Shown here piece by piece: positions 24,007 to 35,800 of a DNA stretch of 64,000 nt. The stretch comes from Hofstenia miamia. Taxonomy: Eukaryota; Xenacoelomorpha; Acoela; Hofsteniidae. Positions within the stretch are counted from its first letter, which is position 1. Each line of letters opens with the position of its first letter. Under the pieces are notes generated by a model. The model made no database searches. It saw nothing but the letters and a program-made list of their open reading frames with translations, and was not told where the DNA came from. Where the stretch lies: NCBI GenBank assembly GCA_900660155.1, contig CABFPE010000505.1, forward strand, positions 496,557 through 560,556, read 5' to 3'. The position numbers were made by a program, and so were the translations under genes.

Positions 24007-24640
24007 GAAAATACAAATACGCATTAGTTTGATGAGTAAATTGTATTAGTACTAAATTCAAAACTTTATTTTGGCAAATTTGAACTTCGTAACTTACATC
24101 CGCAATGTCAAAACTATTTCAAAATAAAAAGTTTTTCTAAATATTGGATATTAGCAATGTGATATAAATTTCAACCTATACTAGCAATAGACCTTCATAT
24201 TAGGAATATAAAATTGCAAGAATATTGTATTGTAAATTATAACAAAAATTCAACTGATTTTTCGTTCAAAAATTCTACATTTGCAATCTTAGCTCTCAAG
24301 AATAACTTTTGGTTCGAATAATTATAACTGTTTCTTATAGGAATGGTTTTCACATATATCAATTTAAAAAAAACAAATAAACATTTATTTCAAACAAATT
24401 AGTTTAAAAACGGATTTTGAGTTTTTCGCCGTTGCAATATGGGAATGTATCCGTTCCTCTACTCTTCTCGAATGAAAAAAAATGCATTTGCCTTAGTTAG
24501 TTGATTAGTAGAAGACGGAAAACCACAATGATCCCACGATTCTGCACAATTTTTCCTAGATTAGTATATTTACACCCATTGCAAAACTTTTTTAAACGTC
24601 TATCTTGAATAGTTTACCGATCGCAATGTTTTCATTTGAG
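24007..24640. other. AT-rich non-coding stretch
   Basis: Nothing recognised between the piggyBac MITE and the hAT element. Confidence 0.5.
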
Positions 24641-25589
24641 GTCTGCTCCAGTGTTTCGCATTTATTTGCACAATTTAAATACTATTTAAATTGAAGCATT
24701 GAAATTTAAATTGATTTAAGCAGCAAACATTTAAATTGTAGGGAATTTAAATTTATTTTAAAATTTATTGACCAATTCAATTGTCCGCCAGCCGATGACG
24801 TCATGATTTTCATATTTACGCTAATCTGCGAGCTTACGAAAGTAGTCCCGGTTTCGTGAATTGACTCCTTCACAAACCTGAACTTTCAAAATATTTTTAC
24901 GCCACGAGGCGTGTATTTCATTTGCAAATAAATTGTCATTTTGTGTTGAACCAAGGCCTACGACAAACCCGGTAAGGAAATATGCAGAGCGCGAAACAGA
25001 AAATGAGGCCATTCGTGGACGGCATAGAATAAGTCCTACACAATTAATTCCTACACGATTAAGTCCTACATGATTAAGTTCTTCATTAATATGCACAAAA
25101 TTAAAACGAATTGACAGCAAAATGTCATACGAAATTATTGATGGTCGCAGATTGGGATCGAAATTGAATATATTTGAGAATTTTTTACACATACAAATAA
25201 TGAGATTTATTTAAGGCGTTACCTATATAAGAAAGGGGTGCAGGTCGAGCTCTAATCTGTGAAGATCAATTTACAGTAATTTTTAATACATGTGTATAAA
25301 TAATTGTTGAATTTTTTGTTTATTTGCTTTTTTGTTATTTTAAACAAATACTAATTATTAAATGTTTTCATAGTAGAAATATGTATACATGATTTGTCTT
25401 GTATATTGGTAAGAACAGCTGTGCATTTGTACGGACGATTGTAGGTTCATAGCGAATCTATGAATTTTTCCTTTTATTTCAACTGCTTTATTTAATATTT
25501 ATACATAGTTTATTCCTTTCTGATTGCGTATTTAAGTAGAATTTAACTATTCAAATGATATCTAAATCAATGTTAATTAAAATATTTGC

Positions 25590-25656
25590 GGATTCGTGTT
25601 GTGTGGAACACTACTATCTCTGATGGTAATATGCAGGTTCAACTCCTGTCGAGTCC
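25590..25656 (+). other. tRNA-like cloverleaf sequence (copy 1)
   Basis: A 67-nt segment folds as a cloverleaf. Acceptor arm GGATTCG (25590-25596) pairs with CGAGTCC (25650-25656). D-like arm GTGT/ACAC has only a 3-nt loop. Anticodon-like stem TACTA/TGGTA has a 7-nt loop TCTCTGA. T arm GCAGG/CCTGT has loop TTCAACT. The T arm fits the pol III B box GGTTCAACTCC. The loop base before the anticodon position is C rather than T, and the D loop is too small, so this is more likely a tRNA-derived relic than a working tRNA. Confidence 0.45.
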
Positions 25657-26139
25657 TTATTTGCATAAATAAATTGAACAGCTTTTCGAACACATTTGAA
25701 TTGCACCAATGACCTGTTAGAGGCGTGACACCAATACATTGCTCGTATATTATTTTGCAATTAAGGCGTTACCTATATAAGAAAGGGGTGCAGGTCGAGC
25801 TCTAATCTGTGAAGATCAATTTACAGTAATTTTTAATACATGTGTATAAATAATTGTTGAATTTTTTGTTTATTTGCTTTTTTGTTATTTTAAACAAATA
25901 CTAATTATTAAATGTTTTCATAGTAGAAATATGTATACATGATTTGTCTTGTATATTGGTAAGAACAGCTGTGCATTTGTACGGACGATTGTAGGTTCAT
26001 AGCGAATCTATGAATTTTTCCTTTTATTTCAACTGCTTTATTTAATATTTATACATAGTTTATTCCTTTCTGATTGCGTATTTAAGTAGAATTTAACTAT
26101 TCAAATGATATCTAAATCAATGTTAATTAAAATATTTGC

Positions 26140-26206
26140 GGATTCGTGTTGTGTGGAACACTACTATCTCTGATGGTAATATGCAGGTTCAACTCCTGTC
26201 GAGTCC
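26140..26206 (+). other. tRNA-like cloverleaf sequence (copy 2)
   Basis: Identical second copy of the tRNA-like sequence, 550 bp downstream, created by the tandem duplication. Confidence 0.45.
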
Positions 26207-27165
26207 TTATTTGCATAAATAAATTGAACAGCTTTTCGAACACATTTGAATTGCACCAATGACCTGTTAGAGGCGTGACACCAATACATTGCTCGTATAT
26301 TATTTTGCATTGAACGTGCATTACATTAATGTATAATTCCTAAGTAGTTGAAAAATTTAGTGTAATTACCAAACTACAGCTCTCTTTCGAATTTTAAGAA
26401 TTTAGCGAAACGCAAAAAAAACTTAGAGCGGCAATGGAAAAATTGATTTAATTATCAAAAAACAATAAATTATTACAAAAAATTCAAACAAATAGAAAAT
26501 GAATAAATTTCAGAGAATTAAAATCATTAATAATAATAGTGTAGGATTTAATAATGTAGGACTTATTCCTGTATGACTGATTCATGTTCCCCCATTCGTG
26601 GCGAGATCGTTACTCCACCCTTCGGTAGGGAAAATGACTAGCAGATGTGCATTTCTATTATCCCTTTCTTTAAAACATTTACATGTTACACCCTCGATAT
26701 AATTGCCTAGTTACGACGCGTATACGTACTAGGATGAACGATTTCCCTACAGGATTATCCATACACGAAAGATTTCGTTAAATTTTTGTTGTTTGTGTTA
26801 ATGTAGTGTATATCAGTATTTTTCAGTAATTTATATCTTGAACATTAACTAGTTAGTTTCTTAAGGAATGGCCTGATTTTTTATTTGCAGTTCTGCATAT
26901 TTCCGGGCCGTGTTTATCGTAGGCCTTGGTCGAACCTGTTATGTTTATATTTAACTCGAGTTCGTTTTCAGGTAACATGAAACCTGGTAAAAACAAGTCA
27001 GTCATGCGTCTATTGTATTATCTGATGAAGCGAAACAACCGAAGCTTGGTTTAAATCTCACGATTAGTTCTGTTTGGCAGTTAGCTGCTCGATTAACTGT
27101 TTACGGGTATTGTTCCATTTGAATTTGAAATTTAAATGTTGAACACCAGGTTTTCAAAAAATTTA

Positions 27166-27248
27166 TTTAGTGCCCCCGAATTTAAATTGGCAATTTATTT
27201 AACCTTATTTAGTGCCCCCGAATTTAAATTGGCAATTTATTTAACTTT
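27166..27248. repeat. 42-bp tandem repeat, two units
   Basis: The unit containing AGTGCCCCCGAATTTAAATT occurs twice with a 42-bp period, inside the right arm of the non-autonomous hAT element. Confidence 0.85.
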
Positions 27249-27310
27249 AGATAATTTAAATTGTGGCTTGGAATTTAATTAGGCAATAAATGCGAAACAC
27301 TAGTCTGCTC

Positions 27311-29355
27311 TCTACACTTTCAGTGTGGAACAACCTAAAGAACATCTATAATTACAGAACTCTGAATATGTTTGCAAATAAAATTTATTACAGATGCATT
27401 AATATTCTAACAAAGCATGAATTGGAGTAGCAAGCTAATCCATATATTATATTGTTTTCTACTTTAGCATGCAAAATGTAGAATCCCAACAGTTTAGAGA
27501 TCGACCGTAATTAGCTATTTCTACTACTTTTTTTAGATAAAAGACAACTTTCTCCAATTTGTGAGACTCCAACTAACAGTTCTGACATCCGATTTATTAG
27601 ATCAGCTTATGTAATGTAGATAGATATACACTGTTATGTAGTCGAGTAGCAAGCTTCTATTTAGATTGGTGAAGTAACTACAAGGGCCGGAGCCTGAAGC
27701 AAAGCCAGGTAATCAAGAGTGGTGTGGCTTGCAGCAGCAATCACCATTTACTATGCAATTATCTATGACTCACGAATCCTCTCAGTGATAATGGTTTGGT
27801 AGTGAAGTGCGCTGCTCCCCAGTGCTGCTTACCGCTATTAGATTTGTACAACAATTGCTCTTGTTATAACTCATTAAATAGAAATAAATGCAACCTTGCC
27901 GCTTCTTATTTGCCTTACATATAAATAACCCTACATTTATAATAGTACATGTCCTCCGATACATATGAGCAATCATTGCTGCCTGCAGAAATTTGATCAT
28001 CGATTGTCCGCACGTCTTAAATAAGTAGCATAGATAATACTGCGTTGTATAATGTATAACAAATGACACAAATTTGGATCTAAAATAAAGGGGTTAGCCT
28101 ACGATCAGCAGTCCAGCTGTTTAATGACATTACTTATAGAACAAGAATCGATTCGGTAGGAAAGCCAAACGGGATAAAAATCCCTATCCATAGACATAAC
28201 TTAAAGGCACACTTTCCTAAACAGGACAGAGCGATTGCAGAAGCTGACTTGATGTTTGCCGAATGAAGACTGCCACCCGAAGGCCGATAATTGCGATGCG
28301 GCCGTCCCTGAGTGCTACTCGTGTGCCTCAACATTTAGCTTTCCATAATAGAATAAAACCAGATACAACGTAAAGATAAATATTTCTGTCATTGAACTTT
28401 CGTTTGACATTCCTTCTGCAATGTGTTATTAATTAGCTTACACGTTTTTAGTTGCTCTGTTTTGCCAAACTCTTTTGTTGACAAATACTCTTGCCATAAT
28501 TGATTTGCTTAGTTGCAACAAAAGATAAATAATTAACACTATAGCATAATCAAAAGTATCTAGTTTCTTTGTTTCTTATGCTGATTATGCCACAAAAATA
28601 TTGATAATAGAAATATATCCTCATTAAGTGACTTCATACCTTGCAGCAACATCCGCACTTTAAAGTAGATCTGCATTAATCCAAACGTTCTCGCATTCAT
28701 AGTGTTTATTTAATAATTCTTTGTGCTGCATGACAGTGACTATTAGAACATCTTCAACTATGACACCAGTTAGGCGGAAATTTTGAATCCAAATAACCAG
28801 GCCATTGCGTCTCAAGTTCCAAAATGTTTTTTCTAAAAAAAATCAGTAAATCATAATAATATGCATAATGATTAACATTCATTATGAAATTGCTTAGTCG
28901 CAAAAGAATGCAAAATTTTGAAAATTTATAAAGGGTTATCTAAAATGCTGGGATATATAATTTGCTAAAATTTATTAAACCAAATTTGTGCTATTTCACT
29001 TTTTTATGAAGCTACAAAACCATGGAATATAAGTAGCTGAAAACAGAGAATAAATGTTGGTTCATTTAACAATTTTGATATTTTCCTTTAATTCATTTTG
29101 AAACAAAACTAAAATATCTGTCTAATTTAGAAAGCATGCCTTACTGCATATCTTGTGGTAAGAAACAGTCAAATTTGACAAATATTAGTTCAAATACTAT
29201 TGGTGCACAATGCATGAAAATGTTTTTTTTTAATTCTACATTGTCAGAAAAAATGAGATTACGAAAAAATCAAATGTTCTAAACATTTATTGCATTTTAG
29301 ATGTACAAAGATGAATATGTCGGTATTTAATATATTGAATGGAAGTGAAAGTACT
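27311..29355. other. Non-coding stretch with two less AT-rich patches
   Basis: 27660-27840 and 28090-28330 are richer in GC than their surroundings and may be old repeats. A minus-strand frame near 28830-28650 stays open for about 57 codons (RLTGVIVEDVLIVTVMQHKE), but I recognise no family and no splice structure supports it. No gene is called. Confidence 0.4.
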
Positions 29356-29363
29356 GTTGGGAT

Positions 29364-29655
29364 CAGGGTTTTCGAGTACTCGGAAGAGAAATCATTAAAA
29401 CTCGAACTCGTTCGAAAATCTACTCGAACATACCGTAAAAATTAAATTTTTTAAGTATCAATTTTCTTACCAATCACAAAAACTATTTTTTAGCTTAGAT
29501 TTATTGTAAAATAATTTTTTTATCCTAAAAAACTCGAAATTAGAAGAAAATTCGATTTAACTCGGAATTTCATTTAAAACATTACTCCAACTCGAACTCG
29601 AAACTTAAAAACTCGAACGCAGCCCGAGTAACTCGAACTCGACTCGAAATCCCTG
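29364..29655. mobile_element. hAT MITE rich in ACTCGAACTCGA
   Basis: The ends read inwards CAGGGTTTTCGAGTA and CAGGGATTTCGAGTC, a 15-bp imperfect inverted repeat. Flanks GTTGGGAT (29356-29363) and GTTGGGAC (29656-29663) form an 8-bp target duplication with one difference. The 292-bp body is filled with CTCGAACTCG words. Confidence 0.85.
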
Positions 29656-30098
29656 GTTGGGACATTAGCTTAGAGTTGTAAAAGTGCTCAATAGCATTTC
29701 CATCTACTAAATGAAGATGTTTTTATGGAATGCTTAAAGAACTAATCCTTTTGTGTTGTTCTTAAATTTCAACATGGTGCAGACTTTGCACTTGTCTATG
29801 TGATAACCACGCAATTGAGATGGACACAATAGATGCAGCTTAAAAAGGACATTAAACAGTGAACACATGTCCCAGGTCACACAACAGATAGGCAAATTTA
29901 GTTGTGTCCTTCCACTGATAGTCTTAACCAATTTGTAAAATGTAATTTTGTAATTCAATAATTGTTCATGAATTACGTTGAGCAATTACAGTTAGATAAT
30001 TTTTAAGCAACAATATTTGGAATCAATTTAAGAATAATTAGGGCAAAGTAGTCATATTTTTCAATTCTTAAAACACCAAAATAACCAATATACATGTA

Positions 30099-31560
30099 TT
30101 GCATATATTCCAGTTTACATCAAGGTATTATTTGAAAAATAATGAATTATTGGCCCAGAGAAATGTTCAAAAATCACGATATAAAAAGAAAATAGAGAGA
30201 ATGCTGGTTGATTTTTTACCAAAACAACTTCATGAAGATCGAGGTGATTTCTCTGTTATAGAATTTGGTGATATAGACATCAACAAAAATATCATAATAA
30301 TGCAACTAGTCATTTTGTACAAAGTAAATAACGTACCATTTGCTGAATTCAGGTCTCTTGTTGAGTATCTCAAAGCAAGAAGTCTAACAGAATAGAAATA
30401 CCTGTCAAACGTGTAGAATCTTGTACACCTGATACAGAGATGGAACCGGATCGAGTCTCGGATTGGATCTTCATTTTGAGAAACTTCGGATCTGTATCGG
30501 ATCCACAAATTTTTAAAACTTGTGTATTTGTACATTTTATAAATTACACACATTTTTACATTGAATCCCTATTTAAGTGTGTTAATAATCTCAATCTAGT
30601 GAAATTTTGTAATTAAATTTCATTTTTCACACAACAGGTTCCGCCTTATTCTTTCCAACAACTTATAAAATTGGTGACGAATACCTCAAATCCGAAAATG
30701 CGATTCATATTAGCCATCACATAATGATAAAATAGTAAAGCAACCAAAAACATTTGTTTGTAAGACTTGCAAGTGGAAGAAAAGAATTCTGAAAAGGATT
30801 CTCTCTAATATGTATGTCAAAGAAAAAGCACAGAACACAGAGAAGCAAGTGAAATACCTTAACTTTTGCAAACACTACCAAAATGTAAAAATGCTAAATA
30901 TAATTTGGGATGCACTTCAATCAATAAATCTCATTAATTTTTTATCACTGATTTAAATTCATTCTAGAACAAATTTTTCTAATGTCTTGCAATATAAATT
31001 TTGGATTTCTTCTTTAATTTGCCTTAGCTGCAATTTCGAAGTAAATTTATCTTGTTTGAAACAACTTCAACTCACAGTGACATTGCAAAGTGGTTGTTTT
31101 TGAATTTGGACATAAAAAATTAATACAGGAGGTAATACTATAAGAAACTCAACTATTTAAATTCTATAAATATATTATGATTATAGTTGATGACAATTTT
31201 AAGAACTAGATGATTAGAAAGCTTACAAATAAGTTGATATGCATACACTATTTCGTAAGTATATTTTTTATCTCAAGATAGTGTTGAAGCCCTTAAAATT
31301 TCGCATTTAAAAAAACAAATAGTTTTTAAATCCATGTTTATTTATTGTTAGAATACTTATTTAAATTCGGATTCGTTCCGAATTGAAAACTAAAATTTTG
31401 TTAAAAATTCGGATCGGATCCGGATCTTAAAATGTTGGATCCGATTTCATCTCTGAGCTGATATTACTAGGGGCAGAAACAAAAGCAATAAGTGAAAGGA
31501 GCTTCAGTGCCCCCAAGGAGGATGGAAAAATTGTTCAGAACTACCATGACACAGGGTTCC
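30099..31560 (+). pseudogene. hAT (ZMYM1-like) transposase C-terminal fragment, split by a hAT element
   Basis: The first piece (30099-30434) has DINKNIIIMQLVILYKVNN, matching the stretch before the dimerisation domain in ZMYM1-like hAT proteins. After the inserted element, 31456-31560 gives ISERSFSA and, in another frame, RMEKLFRTTMTQ, matching the family's AERSFSALRRLKTWLRTTMTQ. The 30435-31455 element was therefore inserted between the two halves of one old transposase gene. The 98-codon open frame at 30099 is part of this relic and not a host gene. Confidence 0.68.
30435..31455. mobile_element. Non-autonomous hAT element, CGGATC-rich ends
   Basis: The ends read inwards CAGAGATGGAACCGGATC and CAGAGATGAAATCGGATC (15 of 18 identical). 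Flanks ACCTGATA (30427-30434) and AGCTGATA (31456-31463) form an 8-bp duplication with one difference. Repeated GGATCCGGATC words lie near both ends. No transposase inside. Confidence 0.87.
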
Positions 31561-32444
31561 CATAATTCTGACTTTTTTGAAATCACTACTGAAACTACAA
31601 TTTCAAGATTAATTCAAGCAATTAGTTTAATTTCTAGAATGTATGTTTAAATGTTTCATTAAATTTTTTATCGCTTTCAATTGACGATAATTCCAAATTT
31701 ATATTTCTTCTGAATCTAAAATGAACCCCGAGCAGAAAATGGAAATTTGCAATGCTATGTTTTAGCAAATACGAGATCGATTTGTTTATTGCAACCTTAC
31801 AATGTGAATCAGAATTTGATTAAGGATACTGTTCCATCTTCAGCTATAAAATCATTGATGAAAAATGTTTGCAAAACCAAAAATGCTTAATGGAAAATTT
31901 TGAAATGATCAAGTGATAAGCTCCGACTTGAATCTCTGGACTAATGGTTCTGAGGTACACTGAAAACAAAGATTTTCCACGAACAAATCCTGAAAGCTCT
32001 CATCCAAGAAGAGCGTGCAGCATTCGCAATTGAGAATCTTATATTTGCGCATCTCATTTGGGATAAAAACTCGCCAATGTTGGCCGCGTTTTACAATACT
32101 GTCAGTGTCAATTTTTGAGGTATGTTGCACTTGGTTACATTTTCAACTATCTTCATTGCTCAATGAGCACATGAAAAAAATCAGACTTATGGGAAACCCT
32201 GTATACTGCTTCATGTACACAGTGAGGTACAGATTCATTGATGTCAGACATCACTCAAAAAGGAACATTTGATCTCATCAACAATAATTTTGTAAATATG
32301 TTAATAAATTCATTTATTATAGTATTTTTTTTTCATTTCAGTAAAACGCATCTAATTTTTAGAATGCAACAGCGATATACTATACCGCTTGCTTTATGTA
32401 AACAAATAAATGCGTGATAGTGAGAAAAATTGTCGCACACTTGT
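31561..32444. other. Non-coding stretch
   Basis: No gene or defined element was recognised. Two overlapping opposite-strand frames near 31909-32272 have no recognisable product. Confidence 0.45.
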
Positions 32445-32448
32445 TTAA

Positions 32449-32636
32449 AGGTGTGATACACTGTCAAACTTAATTACCTTGCAAACACACAAGTTAGATG
32501 AAGAAAATCAAAAGCGATTAGATCGCTGAAATCAAGTTGTACGACAAGTTGGAAGACGCGATACTTATCGTAGATTTGAATACCGAGCAATTTTGTAATT
32601 GAGTTTAACACACAAGTTTGATCGTGTATCACCTCC
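32449..32636. mobile_element. Short MITE between TTAA sites
   Basis: The ends read inwards AGGTGTGATACACTGTCAAA and GGAGGTGATACACGATCAAA, an imperfect 20-bp inverted repeat. TTAA flanks both sides (32445-32448 and 32637-32640). The target fits either piggyBac-type (TTAA) or PIF/Harbinger-type (TAA) MITEs. Confidence 0.65.
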
Positions 32637-32699
32637 TTAACTTTTCAAGTTCAACTGAGACTGGGATCAAATTGATTTAATCTTTGTTATTATGTTATA

Positions 32700-32874
32700 C
32701 AGTTGCCCATCACTAATTCGATAATCAATAATCCGGAAACTTCAATAATCTGGCACAAGCTTCGGCAATAGTGATTTCTAATATTTAATTGAATTTAATG
32801 TAGTGTCACGTCCATGTGGATAATAGATAATTCGACACCATTAAAGTCGCGATGATGCCGGATTATTGTACCTG
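32700..32874. repeat. Possible pogo-like MITE
   Basis: The left end starts CAGTTGCCCATCACTAATTC after TA. Both ends hold inverted TAATCCGG words (left near 32730, right near 32860), a pattern common in pogo/Tigger-type ends. The termini do not pair base by base. Confidence 0.3.
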
Positions 32875-32876
32875 CT

Positions 32877-35800
32877 AAACTAAAATATGCCTCCATTCAA
32901 TATTATGTTTGTTAATAATGCATAATTTTAGCACATTAAGATTTAGTACTCGATCAGAAATAGACATATCTATATATAAATATAAAATATGCTACATTAG
33001 ACAATTTAACGCGCTTCTAAATGAATTCGAAGAAACTCAAACTCAATAGTAGAAGCCTAAACTAGACATCATCAATAGCTAAGATTGTTATCATAACGTG
33101 TAGAGAAATGCATGAGGAACCAAAATTTAATCAAATCTACCGTGAAAAATATAAAGCAAAAATCGAATTTCAAAATTTCAGTATCCTCATCAGAATTTTC
33201 AAGATCCGCTCTTGTCTATCATTACGAATTGATAAACTAGTTAATAGCAGTGCGCGCACGTCCCTGGAACACACTATGTTCCATTTTATTTGTTCATAGT
33301 TTAATCATCGCCACTAAAATTGAGTAAGCGCGAATTTTTTTATTGCTGTGATCATTGAAATTACTAGTGCGTGCTGACATAATGAAAGCTGTTATATTTT
33401 CAAAAATTAAATAGCTTCTTGTTTATATAAATTAAACACCATTGTGCACTGCACCTAAACTTAGACATTTAAATCCTATTAATCAAAATATATATTTGGC
33501 AAGAGGTCTTGAAAGTGAACATTCGACTTTGAAAAGAAGAAACGAACTGTTGCTATAAAAGAAACTTGAAAGAAAAATTTTGAGAATAAACTTTAGGTTA
33601 CATGTAAAATAAAATGGGTTGATATGCATTGAACGTGACTAGCAGTTTCTAAGCATTCCCACACCTGAATTTTTTACGAATATAAAAAGAAAATCATTTT
33701 TTTTTGACATTATCACTGTCAAATTTGAAACCAAGGAAATATTTGGAATATCAATTTGAAAATTACAATGCTATGAGTTTTTCAAGGCGCTTTTTCCGCT
33801 GTATGACGTAAGGCACAGATTAGGAGAACAAATAGTCCGCACAGATTAGTATGTCTAGAAAATCAGACACAGCCAATAATTTTTAGAATGACTTGCGTCA
33901 GATGATTGTCTAGTATATGTATTGACTTCTGAATGTCATTCCCCCAGTTCTTATTTTTAAGCACCAAAACGGTTTATTAGTGGCATGAGGATTGATTTTG
34001 GAAAGATGGTCTAAAGGCCATAACAATTTTAAACCATGAACAATTTTGGAGACTGAGCTGCTCATTGGCAGGCCGAGTGATAGCCATTTTTGCAATATCA
34101 ACAGCTTTACTCGAACGTTTCACACTGTATATGCAAATTCACACGATACATCAATTTGCTCAAAAGCGATTGTTTTACAATCCGTAGAAGGTTACTAAAT
34201 CCTGCTAAAAATCAAGGGTGTTTGATATTAGGGTAAGTTGTATATTTTGTCACTAGTAAATAGTGCTCGCCGATTTCTAAAAAATTCGATCAAACAGCGT
34301 TTTCAGTTTTCATTAGCTAACTACTATTGGTTTTTTCGGCACTAGTGAATAAACCGAAGAAGTCAATTGAAATGCCAGTGCAAACTATACGAAGAGGGGA
34401 CGTATGTTTGATTACATATACAACTGGTATGGTCCCAGGAAACTGACGATCACGAAGAAATCGTGCGCGTTCGATTCCCTTGTGATCGTCACATCGCTAA
34501 TTATCTAGGGTGGTTAGACGTGCAACGCTTTCAAAGCTGACAGATCACTTTTAACCAATCACCTAGTAACCCGCGGACTTTGGGCTGCAAAAAACCAAAA
34601 CACCATTGCCGAATTTTCATTTTTTGAAACAGTAAGACTTCCGTTTAGAGAAATGTAAATATCTATGTATGTTTGTCTCCCTTTTTCAGATATATTATCA
34701 TATATTGACTACTGATTAATTATTTTTGAAACAGGTCGAGTGTTTCAGCCGATCTAGTCTAACCGTGGCCTTAAGTGCAAAAAATATTTTTGTTAAAATT
34801 TAAAAGCTTTTTTTAAATTGTTGTCACTAATACTTGAGGTTCAAGTGCCATATATTCCACATGCAGTTGTGGTCAATAATAATATTTTGTCCGAGCATTA
34901 AAAAATATTTAATGAACTGAATGTAAGAGAGAAACTGAATTTCAGTAATTTAAAATGAGTTTATGAAAAAAAATAGTATTTGACAATGTTTACAATTACA
35001 ATGGGGCTTGTTTTCATAAAGTAGGCGCAACAGGAAAACTTGAAACATATTTTTATGACTCCCTCTCTGGAACTTTTGATGAAGAATTGTTGTATTCACC
35101 AGAAAAATCAATGACAATAATATGTAGGTACCTAAATTTTTCCAACAGGATCAACCTTAATTTGATAATCTTCATAATGATCAGTTTAATTTCAAAACTA
35201 TTTTGCTAAAGTTTATCAGAAGAGAATATTTCGATGAACTGGACACCTCCTCAACAATTTTTTCATTCCTGCAATTTTTGCTGGCGACCTGAATAACCCC
35301 GACTTAGCAGTCAGTTTTTCAAGCTTAGTTTCAATACTAAAACAAGTGAGTAAATATGTTATTGAAAAACATCTTCAAAAATAACAATTTAAAATAAGTT
35401 AAAAGACAAACAATCTGCAAATCGTTCAATTACAACTCAGCGACTAGCAATGAGGCCTACTGCAATATTGCGGAACTCCACCATCATTTGAGGTTTTAAA
35501 GTATATGCTTCGATTTAAATAAATAAGATTAATTTTCGATGAATTCGAAATTAAAAATCAAAAACAACTCAGATTACTGCACTTTGATTAAATATGATCA
35601 TAGCATTTCAAATAACGCATATAACAAGTAAATATATAGGAAAAATACCAAATATACTCACAATATAGCTGAAATTTTGAATTTATGGTCTTTTTTCAGA
35701 ATGAAAAACTGTGGTAATTTGAATTTTATCTGTTCGGCTATTTGACAAGAAACAAATAATTTTTGTATTAATTTTTATGTGAAAAAAATTATACCAAAAA

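Larger units (their letters stand above)
25211..26310. repeat. Tandem duplication, 2 x 550 bp
   Basis: 25211-25760 is repeated at 25761-26310 with no difference seen apart from the junction base. The unit starts TTAAGGCGTTACCTATATAA. It lies wholly within the Mutator-like insertion and carries a tRNA-like sequence. Confidence 0.9.
25019..26591. mobile_element. Mutator-like non-autonomous element nested in the hAT element
   Basis: The segment is flanked by an exact 10-bp direct repeat CCATTCGTGG (25009-25018 and 26592-26601). Its ends carry inverted GAATAAGTCCTACA boxes repeated at short intervals: 25026 onward on the left and the reverse complement at about 26535-26569 on the right. A 9-11 bp target duplication with iterated subterminal boxes suggests a Mutator-like element, but no transposase is present, so the superfamily is inferred. 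The inside is largely one 550-bp unit in tandem. Confidence 0.68.
24649..27302. mobile_element. Non-autonomous hAT element with perfect 8-bp target duplication
   Basis: Left end CAGTGTTTCGCATTTATT and right end (read inwards) TAGTGTTTCGCATTTATT form an 18-bp terminal repeat differing only in the first base. GTCTGCTC flanks both sides exactly (24641-24648 and 27303-27310). Inverted homology continues deeper: CCAAGGCCTACGA near 24952 pairs with TCGTAGGCCTTGG near 26918. Without the nested insertion (25019-26591) the element would be about 1.07 kb. It encodes no transposase. Confidence 0.88.

Noticed and set aside
24821-25192. A 123-codon minus-strand open frame
   Set aside because: It crosses the boundary between the hAT element and the Mutator-like insertion, so it is a chance frame.
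25211-26310. LTRs of a retrotransposon (two 550-bp direct repeats)
   Set aside because: The copies are directly adjacent with no internal region, and lack TG...CA ends, so they form a tandem duplication.
30099-30395. A possible last exon of a host gene (98 codons after a good acceptor)
   Set aside because: The QLVILYKVNN region and the ERSFSA...RTTMTQ block beyond the inserted element identify it as a hAT transposase tail.
34445-34490. tRNA gene suggested by a perfect B box
   Set aside because: No acceptor, D and anticodon arms could be drawn around it; kept only as a hairpin.
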